A stretch of 64,000 nt of DNA from Leifsonia sp. ku-ls (GTDB lineage: Bacteria; Actinomycetota; Actinomycetes; Actinomycetales; Microbacteriaceae): contig QKXI01000009.1 in the NCBI GenBank assembly GCA_003367665.1, forward strand, positions 62,100 through 126,099, written 5' to 3'. Made by a program: the position numbers and the translations under genes. The notes under the pieces are model-generated. The model was given only the letters and a program-made list of their open reading frames with translations. It did no database searches and was not told the origin of the DNA. Shown piece after piece: positions 50,983 to 59,028 of this stretch; within the stretch, counting starts at the first letter, position 1, and each line of letters begins with the position of its first letter.

Positions 50983-52263
50983 TCAGCCGGCCGTCGCGGT
51001 GTTGATCGCCGACGCCATGTCCTTCAGCGCCTGGTCGACCGTCTTGTCGCGCTTCAGGGCGGCGTACGCGTTGTCCTGCACGGCCTTGGTGATGGCCGGG
51101 TAGAACGGCGACACCGGGCGGGGCACGGCGTTCTCGATCGACGTCTTCAGCGTCGACAGGTAGGGCAGCTTGCTGTTCAGCGACGCGTCGTCGTACAGCG
51201 AGGACACGACCGGTGCGAGCGAGCCCTGGGTCACGAAGAACTTCTGCGTCTCTTCGCTCTGCAGGAACTTCAGGAACTCGAACGCGGTGGCCTTGTGCTT
51301 GGAGTACACGCTGATCGCGGCGTTGTGTCCGCCCAGGCTGGAGACGCCCGGCTTGTCCGCGCTGATGCCGGGCAGCGGCGCGATGCCGAAGGTGTCCTTC
51401 ACCGTCGAGGAGCCGTCGGTCTTGGCCAGGTTGTACACGTACGGCCAGTTGCGCAGGAACATCAGCTTGCCGGCCTCGAACGCCTGCCGGCCCTGCTCCT
51501 CCTGGTAGGTGATGGCCTCTGCTGGGATCTGCCCGTTCTTGAAGCCGTCCACCAGTCGGGTCAGACCCGCGTTGGCCTCGGAGCTGTCGACCGTGACCTT
51601 CTTGCCGTCGGAGCCGACGATGGTGCCGCCGTTGGTGTTGATCGCCTCGGCGACGTTCACCGTGAGGCCCTCGTACTGCGCGAACTGACCGGCGTAGCAG
51701 CCGATGCCCTGCTGCTTGGCGATGTCGCAGTCCTTGAGCATCTCGTCCCACGTCTTCGGCGGGGTCTGGACCAGGTCCTTGCGGTAGTACAGGATGCCGC
51801 CGTCGGAGGTCTGCGGCGCCGCGTACTGCGTGCCGTTGTAGGTGCCCGACTTGACCGTCGGCGCCAGCAGGGCCGAGTTGTCCATCTTGAAGTTGCCCGT
51901 CAGCGGCTGGAGCCAGCCCTTCGCGGCGAACTCACCGGTCCAGACGACGTCGACGTCGACGACGTCGTAGTTGGAGTCCTTCGCCTGGAAGTGCTGCACC
52001 AGGTCGTCGTGCTGCTGGTCGGCCTGGTCGGTCTGCTCCTTGAAGGTGACCTTCTCGTCCGGGTGGGCCTTGTTCCACTTCTCGATCAGCGGGCGGACGA
52101 CGTTCGAGTTGTCCTTGCCCTGCACGTAGGTGATCGGACCCTTGCCGTCGGTGTTCGCGCCGGCGTCGCCGCCGCCGCTTCCCGACCCGCCACCGGTGCA
52201 TCCAGCCAGTGCGAGTCCCGCAAGGGCCACACCGGCGATCACGGAGAGACGTGCTGCTTTCAT
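50983..52263 (-). CDS. Sugar ABC transporter substrate-binding lipoprotein
   Basis: The 426-residue CUT1 binding protein has a type II signal peptide with lipobox LALAGC (acylated Cys22). A Gly/Ser linker and a SBP_bac_1 fold follow (ADQQHDDLVQHFQAKDSNYDVV, EEQGRQAFEAGKLMFLRNWPYVY). It is the first gene of the operon. The start at 52263 has SD GAGGAG; the upstream frame is ruled out by the operators. It captures a sugar or oligosaccharide at the outer face of the membrane. Confidence 0.95.
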   Translation of the reverse strand: MKAARLSVIAGVALAGLALAGCTGGGSGSGGGDAGANTDGKGPITYVQGKDNSNVVRPLIEKWNKAHPDEKVTFKEQTDQADQQHDDLVQHFQAKDSNYDVVDVDVVWTGEFAAKGWLQPLTGNFKMDNSALLAPTVKSGTYNGTQYAAPQTSDGGILYYRKDLVQTPPKTWDEMLKDCDIAKQQGIGCYAGQFAQYEGLTVNVAEAINTNGGTIVGSDGKKVTVDSSEANAGLTRLVDGFKNGQIPAEAITYQEEQGRQAFEAGKLMFLRNWPYVYNLAKTDGSSTVKDTFGIAPLPGISADKPGVSSLGGHNAAISVYSKHKATAFEFLKFLQSEETQKFFVTQGSLAPVVSSLYDDASLNSKLPYLSTLKTSIENAVPRPVSPFYPAITKAVQDNAYAALKRDKTVDQALKDMASAINTATAG

Positions 52264-52336
52264 TTCACTCCTCGTTGAGCTCTTGGTGCGAGCGCGGCTG
52301 CGCCCGCCGACACCGTACCCCTCCGCCGACGCTCGA

Positions 52337-52363
52337 TGCAAGCGTTTACGTCAAGCGCTTGCA
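52337..52363. promoter_or_regulatory. Tandem LacI-family operators
   Basis: TGCAAGCGTTTACG (52337-52350) and, on the other strand, TGCAAGCGCTTGAC (52350-52363) both match the TGNAANCGNTTNCA-type LacI consensus. They abut with 13-bp spacing. They lie 74-100 bp upstream of the binding-protein gene and are probably bound by the operon's own LacI protein. Confidence 0.75.
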
Positions 52364-52448
52364 TCACGGTTCGATCACGCCTCCGGGGCGAGCGCGGGCG
52401 TTCTCCCAGCGCGTACCCGGGCGCGCCGGGTCGTCGTGCGGCGAGGCT

Positions 52449-52460
52449 TAGGCTGATCCC
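52449..52460 (+). promoter_or_regulatory. -10 element, leaderless promoter of the ABC exporter
   Basis: TAGGCT at 52449-52454 ends 6 nt before the ATG at 52461 and there is no SD. Confidence 0.5.
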
Positions 52461-54353
52461 ATGAGCGGGATGCGCGGCATGGCGGCGGCCGGTGGTGGCG
52501 GCGGCGGTCGTGGGCGCGTCAGCGGCGGCGACGCAGACGCGCAGCGCGCGCTGAACGCGACCGCTCCGAAGATCCCGCACCTGTTCCGGCGCATCGTCGA
52601 GCTGTTCGCGCCGCACCGGATGGCGATCGTGGTCACCATCGTGCTCGTGCTCGCCGGCGCGGCGCTCACGGTCATCCCTCCGCTGCTCACCGAGCGGGCG
52701 TTCGACCAGGGCCTGTTCCCGAAGGGCGGGGAGCCGAACCTTCCCGTGCTCGTCGAGATCGTCGTGCTCATGCTCGTCGTCTTCGTCGTCTCCGCGCTGC
52801 TCGGGGTGTGGCAGACCTACCTCACGGCGTCCGTCGGCAACAAGGTGATGGGCGCGCTGCGCGTCCGGCTGTTCTCGCACCTGCAGTCGATGGAGCTGAG
52901 CTTCTTCACGCACACCAAGACCGGCATCATCCAGTCGCGGCTGCAGAACGACGTCGGCGGCGTCGCCAACGTGCTCACGAACACCATGTCGAGCATCCTC
53001 GGCAACACCGTCACGGTCATCGCCGCGCTGGTCGCCATGCTGCTGCTGAACTGGCAGCTGACGATCGTCGCGGTCGTGCTCATGCCGATCCTGGTGATCG
53101 CGCAGCGCCGCGTCGGGCAGGTGCGCGCGCGGATCGCCACCAAGACGCAGGAGTCGCTGTCGGACATGACGGCGATCACGCAGGAGACGCTGAGCGTCTC
53201 CGGCATCCTGCTGTCGAAGAGCTTCAACCGGCAGGGCGCCGAGGTGGAGCGCTACTCGGACGAGAACCGCAACCAGATCCGGCTGCAGGTCTCGCAGGCG
53301 ATGAGCGGCCAGTGGTTCTTCGCGATGGTGAACATCTTCCTGTCGTCGATCCCCGCGATCGTCTACCTGGTGTCCGGCTGGCTGATCGCCGGAGGGTCGA
53401 CCGACATCTCGGCAGGAACGATCGTCGCGTTCACGACCGTGCAGGCGCGCCTGCTGTTCCCGCTGCTCGCGCTGATGCGGGTCGCACTCGACCTGCAGAC
53501 CTCCGGCGCGCTGTTCGCCCGCATCTTCGAGTACCTCGACCTGAGACCCGCCATCGCCGACCGGCCGGACGCGGTGCCCGTCGACCCCAACCGGGAACTC
53601 GGACGGATCGAGTTCGACCACGTCGTGTTCCGCTACCCCGACGCGCGGGAGGGTGAGCGCAACACGCTCGACGACGTCTCGTTCGTCATCCGGCCGGGGG
53701 AGTTCGCGGCCTTCGTCGGTCCGAGCGGGGCGGGCAAGACGACCGTGTCGTACCTGATCCCGCGGTTCTACGACGCGACGAGCGGGCACATCCGCTTCGG
53801 CGACACGGACGTGAAGGACCTGCAGCAGGAGTCGCTCGTCTCGCACATCGGCGTCGTCAGCCAGGAGACGTACCTGTTCCACGCGACCATCGCCGAGAAC
53901 CTGCGCTACGCCCGGCCGGACGCGACCGACGCCGAGATCGAGGACGCGGCGCGGCGGGCGAACATCCACGAGACCATCGTCGGCTTCCCGGACGGGTACC
54001 GGACCGTGGTGGGGGAGCGCGGCTACCGCCTCTCCGGCGGCGAGAAGCAGCGCATCGCGATCGCCCGTGTGCTGCTCAAGGACCCGGAGGTGCTGATCCT
54101 CGACGAGGCGACGAGCGCGCTCGACACCATCTCGGAGCGCGTCGTGCAGCAGGCGCTGGACACCGCGTCCAGCGGCCGGACCACCATCGCGATCGCCCAC
54201 CGGCTGTCGACGATCGTGGCCGCCGACGTCATCTTCGTGATCGACCACGGCAAGGTGGTCGAGCGAGGTACCCACCGGGAGCTGTTGGAGCTCGGCGGCG
54301 TGTACTCGCGGCTGTACCGCGAACAGACCGAGAGCGCGGTCGTCGAGGACTGA
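52461..54353 (+). CDS. ABC transporter, fused permease/ATP-binding protein
   Basis: The 630-residue half-transporter has a Gly-rich N-terminus, then six helices (type IV exporter fold, about residues 45-340). The ATPase domain has Walker A GPSGAGKTT, signature LSGGEKQRIAIARVLL, Walker B VLILDEATSALD and switch AIAHRLST. It is of the MsbA/LmrA type, and its export substrate is unknown. It functions as a homodimer unless paired elsewhere. Confidence 0.94.
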   Translation: MSGMRGMAAAGGGGGGRGRVSGGDADAQRALNATAPKIPHLFRRIVELFAPHRMAIVVTIVLVLAGAALTVIPPLLTERAFDQGLFPKGGEPNLPVLVEIVVLMLVVFVVSALLGVWQTYLTASVGNKVMGALRVRLFSHLQSMELSFFTHTKTGIIQSRLQNDVGGVANVLTNTMSSILGNTVTVIAALVAMLLLNWQLTIVAVVLMPILVIAQRRVGQVRARIATKTQESLSDMTAITQETLSVSGILLSKSFNRQGAEVERYSDENRNQIRLQVSQAMSGQWFFAMVNIFLSSIPAIVYLVSGWLIAGGSTDISAGTIVAFTTVQARLLFPLLALMRVALDLQTSGALFARIFEYLDLRPAIADRPDAVPVDPNRELGRIEFDHVVFRYPDAREGERNTLDDVSFVIRPGEFAAFVGPSGAGKTTVSYLIPRFYDATSGHIRFGDTDVKDLQQESLVSHIGVVSQETYLFHATIAENLRYARPDATDAEIEDAARRANIHETIVGFPDGYRTVVGERGYRLSGGEKQRIAIARVLLKDPEVLILDEATSALDTISERVVQQALDTASSGRTTIAIAHRLSTIVAADVIFVIDHGKVVERGTHRELLELGGVYSRLYREQTESAVVED

Positions 54354-54385
54354 CGGCGGCCGCGAACAGACGAGAGGGAGTCCCC

Positions 54386-54736
54386 GTGCCGACGATCACC
54401 GAGCTGCTGTCCGCCAACCTGCACGAGGTCTTCGGCAACCGCGACGCCGCCGCACGTCGCGCCGCGATCGAGCGCGTTTACGCGGAGGGCGTCGTGTTCG
54501 TCGACCCGGCGGGGGAGGTGCGCGGCTGGGACGCCCTCGAGGCGAAGGCCGCAGGACTCCTCGCCGGCGCCCCGGACACGTTCGCCTTCGCCGAGGTCGG
54601 CCCGGTCTACCTCGGCGACGGGACCGGCGCCCTGGCCTGGACGTTCGGCCCCGCCGGCGAGCCCGTCGCGCGCGGCGTCGACGTCGTCGAGGTCCGCGAC
54701 GGCCGCATCCACACCCTCCGCACCCTCCTCGCCTGA
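54386..54736 (+). CDS. SnoaL-like/NTF2-fold polyketide-cyclase-type protein
   Basis: The 116-residue protein has an NTF2-like pattern: FGNRDAAARRAAIERVYAEGVVFVDPAGEVRGWDAL, then strands FAFAEVGPVYLGDGTGALAWTFGP and VVEVRDGRIHTLRTLL. It may bind a small ligand or act as an isomerase/cyclase. GTG at 54386 has SD GAGAGGGAG. It is 32 bp after the exporter gene, so probably co-transcribed. Confidence 0.8.
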   Translation: MPTITELLSANLHEVFGNRDAAARRAAIERVYAEGVVFVDPAGEVRGWDALEAKAAGLLAGAPDTFAFAEVGPVYLGDGTGALAWTFGPAGEPVARGVDVVEVRDGRIHTLRTLLA

Positions 54737-54760
54737 GCCCCACCCCGCCCCATGCCGACA

Positions 54761-54813
54761 GCTCCGGAGTTTTTCGACCGGACACGCCGGATCCGCTCGA
54801 AAAACTCCGGAGC
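54761..54813. repeat. Perfect palindromic element, copy 2
   Basis: Arms 54761-54777 (GCTCCGGAGTTTTTCGA) and 54797-54813 pair perfectly over 17 bp around a 19-nt loop. It is closely related to copy 1 at 14050-14104 and lies in a 130-bp gap between co-directional genes. The T5 inside the arm makes it a candidate terminator. Confidence 0.8.
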
Positions 54814-54830
54814 CGATGGCTTGTGAGCAG

Positions 54831-54848
54831 AGTTAGACTGGGCTAACT
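54831..54848 (+). promoter_or_regulatory. DtxR/MntR-type operator before the Nramp gene
   Basis: AGTTAG (54831-54836) and CTAACT (54843-54848) form a 6-bp inverted repeat around ACTGGG, the TTAG...CTAA pattern of DtxR-family boxes. It is 18 bp upstream of the Nramp start. The window's MntR gene (56875) is the likely binder. Confidence 0.65.
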
Positions 54849-54866
54849 TTTTAGGTCGGAGGGCCG

Positions 54867-56105
54867 ATGAGCGTCGATGTGCGGGAGCGGACACCGCGGG
54901 CAGCGCCCGCGCGACTGCTCCTGCTGCTCGGGCCCGCGTTCGTCGCCGCGATCGCCTACGTCGACCCCGGCAACGTCGCCGCCAACCTGACCGCGGGGGC
55001 GCGCTACGGCTACCTGCTCGTGTGGGTGCTGGTCGCCGCGAACGCGATCGCGGTCTTCGTGCAGTACCAGTCGGCGAAGCTCGGCATCGTCACCGGCAAG
55101 AGCCTGCCCGAGCTGCTCGGGGAGCGGCTCGGCACGACCACGCGCCGCGCGTACTGGGTGCAGGCGGAGCTGGTCGCGGCGGCCACCGACATCGCCGAGG
55201 TCATCGGAGGAGCCATCGCGCTCAACCTGCTCTTCGGCCTTCCGCTGCCGCTCGGCGGCCTCGTCGTCGGCGTCGTCGCCATCGGCATCCTCGCGATCCA
55301 GTCGCGGCGGGGGCAGCGCCCGTTCGAGGCGGTGATCCTCGGCCTCCTCGCCGTGATCGCGGTCGGCTTCCTCGCCGGCCTCGTCGTGAGCCCGGTGGAC
55401 TGGCGGGACGCGGCGGCCGGGCTGGTCCCGCGCTTCGACGGCGCCCCGACCGTGCTGCTCGCGGCGAGCATGCTCGGCGCGACGGTCATGCCGCACGCGA
55501 TCTACCTGCACTCCGCGCTCGCCCGCGACCGGCACGGGGCCGGAGACGGACGCACCCGGACGCTGCTGAAGGCGACCCGCCTCGACGTGCTGCTCGCCCT
55601 CGTGCTGGCCGGCGCCGTCAACATCGCGATGCTGCTCGTCGCCGCGGCGTCGCTGCGCGGCGTCGACGGCACGGACACCATCGCCGGAGCGCACGCCGCG
55701 ATCTCGGCCGCCCTCGGCCCCGCGGTCGGCGTCGTCTTCGCGGTCGGCCTCCTCGCGTCGGGCCTCGCGTCGACGTCGGTCGGCAGCTACGCCGGTGCGA
55801 CGATCATGGGCGGGCTGCTCACCCTGCGGGTGCCGCTGCTCACCCGCCGCATCGTCACGCTGGTGCCCGCGATCGTCATCCTGGCCCTCGGCGTGGACCC
55901 GACGTGGGCGCTCGTGCTCTCGCAGGTGTTCCTGAGCCTCGGCATCCCGTTCGCGATGATCCCGCTGCTGCGCCTCACCGGCTCCCGCGCCGTGATGGGC
56001 GAGCACGCCGACCGGCTGTGGGTGCGGATCGCGGGAGGCGCGGTCGCCGGGCTGGTGGTGCTGCTGAACCTGGCGCTTGTGGGGTTGACGGTGGTCGGGG
56101 CGTAA
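54867..56105 (+). CDS. mntH: Nramp-family Mn2+/metal-ion transporter
   Basis: The 412-residue transporter has 11 helices and the diagnostic metal-site motifs DPGN in AYVDPGNVAANLTAGARYGY (helix 1) and MPH in LGATVMPHAIYLHSALARDR (helix 6). It imports Mn2+ with protons. A DtxR-type box and an SD (GGAGGG) lie just upstream. Its likely regulator is encoded 0.8 kb downstream. Confidence 0.95.
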   Translation: MSVDVRERTPRAAPARLLLLLGPAFVAAIAYVDPGNVAANLTAGARYGYLLVWVLVAANAIAVFVQYQSAKLGIVTGKSLPELLGERLGTTTRRAYWVQAELVAAATDIAEVIGGAIALNLLFGLPLPLGGLVVGVVAIGILAIQSRRGQRPFEAVILGLLAVIAVGFLAGLVVSPVDWRDAAAGLVPRFDGAPTVLLAASMLGATVMPHAIYLHSALARDRHGAGDGRTRTLLKATRLDVLLALVLAGAVNIAMLLVAAASLRGVDGTDTIAGAHAAISAALGPAVGVVFAVGLLASGLASTSVGSYAGATIMGGLLTLRVPLLTRRIVTLVPAIVILALGVDPTWALVLSQVFLSLGIPFAMIPLLRLTGSRAVMGEHADRLWVRIAGGAVAGLVVLLNLALVGLTVVGA

Positions 56106-56167
56106 TTGCGGTCATGCGGGTAGCGGTCGGCTCCTTCCACTGTCGCCCTGTCGGTAGGGTGGCGCGC

Positions 56168-56839
56168 GTGCCGAAGCTCTCCGCCGTCGTCTATGTGGAC
56201 GGCTTCAACCTGTACAAGGACCAGTTGGAGAGCCGACCGGAGAACAAGTGGCTCGACCTGGAGTGCCTGTTCGACTCCCTTCTCGACGAGTACTCGATCG
56301 ATCGCATTCACTACTTCACCGCACACGTCCGCGGGCGGGCGAATCCGGACGATCCGACGGCGCCCGATCGCCAGGCCGCCTATCTGCGTGCGCTCGAGAC
56401 CCTGCCGCGTGTCACCATCCACCGATCGCAGTTCACCATCCACCCCAGCCGCGCACGGCTCAGAGGCACGGCGACCCTGGCGTGGGCGGACGTCTGGAAG
56501 GTGCAGGAGAAGGGGTCGGACGTGAAGCTGGCCGTGCAACTCGTGGTGGATGCGGTCGAGGGGAAGTACGACGCGTTCGTCGTCGTCAGCAGCGATTCCG
56601 ACCTCGGTGCCGCGCTGGATGTGGCGATCAACCGATTCGACCGTCACGTGATCGTCGTCTATCCGCGGGATGAGCGGACGAAGGAGTTCGAGCGAATCGG
56701 CGTGCGCTCGAGTCTCTATCTGCGGCCTTTGCTCGTCGCGCAGTCACAACTTCCGGAAATCGTAGTCTCGCGCAGCGGACGGCCGGTGAGGAGACCGACC
56801 GGGTGGAAAAAGCAGGGCCCCGCCGAAGCGGGGCCCTGA
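56168..56839 (+). CDS. NYN (PIN-like) domain protein
   Basis: The 223-residue NYN/DUF88 protein has early acidic motif VVYVDGFNLY (about residues 9-18), then EKGSDVKLAVQLVVDAVEGKYDAFVVVSSDSDLGAALDVA with the second and third Asp. The PIN-like fold suggests a single-strand RNA nuclease. There is no antitoxin gene next to it. GTG at 56168 follows TAGGGT by 7 nt; an in-frame GTG at 56159 overlaps that hexamer. The last codons lie inside a terminator hairpin. Confidence 0.85.
   Translation: MPKLSAVVYVDGFNLYKDQLESRPENKWLDLECLFDSLLDEYSIDRIHYFTAHVRGRANPDDPTAPDRQAAYLRALETLPRVTIHRSQFTIHPSRARLRGTATLAWADVWKVQEKGSDVKLAVQLVVDAVEGKYDAFVVVSSDSDLGAALDVAINRFDRHVIVVYPRDERTKEFERIGVRSSLYLRPLLVAQSQLPEIVVSRSGRPVRRPTGWKKQGPAEAGP
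56813..56838 (-). terminator. Terminator of mntR, embedded in the NYN gene
   Basis: Arms 56813-56823 and 56828-56838 pair perfectly over 11 bp with a CGAA loop. Read leftward, the stem is followed by CTTTTTCC, an intrinsic terminator for the mntR transcript. The hairpin spans the stop codon of the NYN gene on the other strand. Confidence 0.8.
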
Positions 56840-56874
56840 GCCCGATCCAGAGGAACGGGGGTTGTGGTTTCAGT

Positions 56875-57573
56875 CTAGTGCAGGTTTGCCGTCGCCGCAC
56901 TAGCGCCCCGCCCTGCCACCCACACCGCCCCCGCTGCCGTCGCCCCCAGCACCACCGCCGCCCCGTCGACCTCCACCGTGACGTCGCCCGCGAACGCCCG
57001 GTGCTCCTCCACGCGCAGCGCCGTGTCCAGCCCGATGCCGCGCTCGCCGAGATAGCGCAGCACGGCGGGGTCGGCGTCGGAGATGCGCACCACCGTCACC
57101 GCCGCGCCGGGCGTCGCGTCGAGCAGCGGCATCGCGTCCGGGCGGCGCGGGGTGCCGTCGGCGGTCGGGATGGGGTCGCCGTGCGGGTCGCGCGCCGGGA
57201 AGCCGAGCCGGCGGTCGATGCGCTCGATCAGCTCGTCGGAGACCGCGTGCTCCAGCACCTCGGCCTCGTCGTGCACCTCGTCCCAGCCGTAGCCGAGCTC
57301 CTCCACCAGGAACGTCTCGATCAGCCGGTGGCGGCGCACCATGGCGACCGCGTGGCGCCGGCCCGCGTCCGTCAGCTCGACGCCGCCGTAGCGTTCGTGG
57401 GCCACCAGGCCCTGTTCGGCGAGGCGGCGGACGCCGTCGGACACGGTCGCGGCCCGCACGCCCATCCGCTCCGACAGTTGCTTCACGGTGACCGGCTCGT
57501 CCGACCACTCCCGCGCCGACCAGATGATCTTGAGGTAGTCCTGCGCGACGGGGGAGAGGTTGGACACCGGCAT
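56875..57573 (-). CDS. mntR: DtxR/MntR-family metal-dependent regulator
   Basis: The 232-residue regulator has a DtxR winged helix (AQDYLKIIWSAREWSDEPVTV, RMGVRAATVSDGVRRLAEQGLV) and a metal-binding dimerisation region (HRLIETFLVEELGYGWDEVHDEAEVLEHAVSDELIERI). A C-terminal FeoA/SH3-like domain covers about residues 150-225. TAGAAT ends 6 nt before the ATG (leaderless). The neighbouring Nramp gene and its box make a manganese sensor more likely than an iron sensor. Confidence 0.9.
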   Translation of the reverse strand: MPVSNLSPVAQDYLKIIWSAREWSDEPVTVKQLSERMGVRAATVSDGVRRLAEQGLVAHERYGGVELTDAGRRHAVAMVRRHRLIETFLVEELGYGWDEVHDEAEVLEHAVSDELIERIDRRLGFPARDPHGDPIPTADGTPRRPDAMPLLDATPGAAVTVVRISDADPAVLRYLGERGIGLDTALRVEEHRAFAGDVTVEVDGAAVVLGATAAGAVWVAGRGASAATANLH

Positions 57574-57638
57574 GAGCCGATTCTAGGTGGCACGTCACAC
57601 AGTCGTCGGGGCGCGGACGCGCTGTTACGGTTGGTCGC

Positions 57639-59003
57639 GTGAAGTACGCAGAGACCATCATCGACTTGGTCGGCGACACCCCGCTCGTGAAGCTCAACAG
57701 GCTGACCGACGGGATCGCGGCGACGGTGCTCGTCAAACTCGAGTACCTGAACCCCGGAGGTTCGTCGAAGGACCGCATCGCCTCCCGCATCATCGACGCT
57801 GCGGAGAGGGACGGGCTGTTGAAGCCCGGCGGCACCATCGTGGAGCCGACGAGCGGCAACACCGGAGTCGGGCTCGCCCTGGTCGCGCAGCAGCGCGGGT
57901 ACCGGTGCGTGTTCGTGCTCCCCGACAAGGTGGGCGAGGACAAAATCAACGTCCTCACCGCCTACGGCGCGGAGGTGGTGGTGACGCCGACCTCGGTGCC
58001 GCCCGAGCATCCCGACTCCTATTACTCCGTGTCCGACCGGCTCGCCGCCGAGATCCCCGGCGCGTTCAAGCCGAACCAGTACTTCAACCCGAACGGCCCG
58101 CGCAGCCACTACGAGACCACCGGTCCGGAGATCTGGCGCGACACCGACGGCCGCATCACGCACCTGGTCGCCGGCGTCGGCACCGGCGGCACCATCTCGG
58201 GCACCGGACGCTACCTCAAGGAGGTGTCCGAGGGCCGCGTCCGCATCGTCGGCGCCGACCCGGAGGGCTCCGTCTACTCCGGCGGCACCGGGCGGCCCTA
58301 CCTGGTGGAGGGCGTTGGAGAGGACTTCTGGCCTGGCGCCTACGACCCGACCGTGGTCGACGAGGTGATCGCGGTCAGCGACGCCGAGGCGTTCCGGATG
58401 ACGCGGCGGCTGGCCCGCGAGGAGGGCATCCTGGTCGGCGGGTCGAGCGGCATGGCCGTCGAGGCCGCCCTGCGCGCCGCGAAGGACCTCGGCCCGGAGG
58501 ACGTCGTCGTCGTGATCCTGCCGGACGGCGGCCGCGGCTACCTCGCGAAGATCTTCAACGACCGATGGATGCAGTCCTACGGCTTCAGCGAGGTTCCGGA
58601 CGAGTCCACGGTGCACGACATCGTCAAGACGAAGAGCGGCGACCTGCCCGACCTGGTGCACACCCACCCGACCGAGACGGTGCGGGACGCCATCCACACG
58701 ATGAACACCTACGGGGTGTCGCAGCTGGTGGTGCTCACGGCCGAGCCACCGGTCGTGATGGGCGAGGTCGCGGGCGCGCTCGACGAGCGATCCCTGGTGG
58801 ACGCCGTGTTCAGCGGCCACGCCGAGATGAGCGACCCGGTCGGCAAGCATCTGGGGGAGCCGCTCGCGCTCATCGGCGTCAACGAGCCGGTGACCGCGGC
58901 CCGCGCCGCCCTCGCCACGACGAACGCCCTGCTGGTGACCGACGGCGGGAAGCCCGTCGCGGTGCTCACCCGGCAGGACCTCCTCAACTACTTCAGCGAC
59001 TGA
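57639..59003 (+). CDS. cbs: Cystathionine beta-synthase
   Basis: The 454-residue PLP enzyme condenses homocysteine and serine to cystathionine. The PLP Lys is in GGSSKDRIASR, the substrate loop is TSGNTGVG, and the phosphate-binding loop is GTGGTISGTGRYL. A pair of C-terminal CBS domains follows (about 340-454). There is no N-terminal heme domain. GTG lies 7 nt after TACGGT, without an SD. It is followed 25 bp later by the gene for the next enzyme. Confidence 0.93.
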   Translation: MKYAETIIDLVGDTPLVKLNRLTDGIAATVLVKLEYLNPGGSSKDRIASRIIDAAERDGLLKPGGTIVEPTSGNTGVGLALVAQQRGYRCVFVLPDKVGEDKINVLTAYGAEVVVTPTSVPPEHPDSYYSVSDRLAAEIPGAFKPNQYFNPNGPRSHYETTGPEIWRDTDGRITHLVAGVGTGGTISGTGRYLKEVSEGRVRIVGADPEGSVYSGGTGRPYLVEGVGEDFWPGAYDPTVVDEVIAVSDAEAFRMTRRLAREEGILVGGSSGMAVEAALRAAKDLGPEDVVVVILPDGGRGYLAKIFNDRWMQSYGFSEVPDESTVHDIVKTKSGDLPDLVHTHPTETVRDAIHTMNTYGVSQLVVLTAEPPVVMGEVAGALDERSLVDAVFSGHAEMSDPVGKHLGEPLALIGVNEPVTAARAALATTNALLVTDGGKPVAVLTRQDLLNYFSD

Positions 59004-59028
59004 AACCCGCGACACGAGAGAACGACAC

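Noticed and set aside
56168-56839. Toxin of a toxin-antitoxin pair (NYN/PIN-like)
   Set aside because: No small partner gene overlaps or precedes it. The neighbours are the Nramp and mntR genes.
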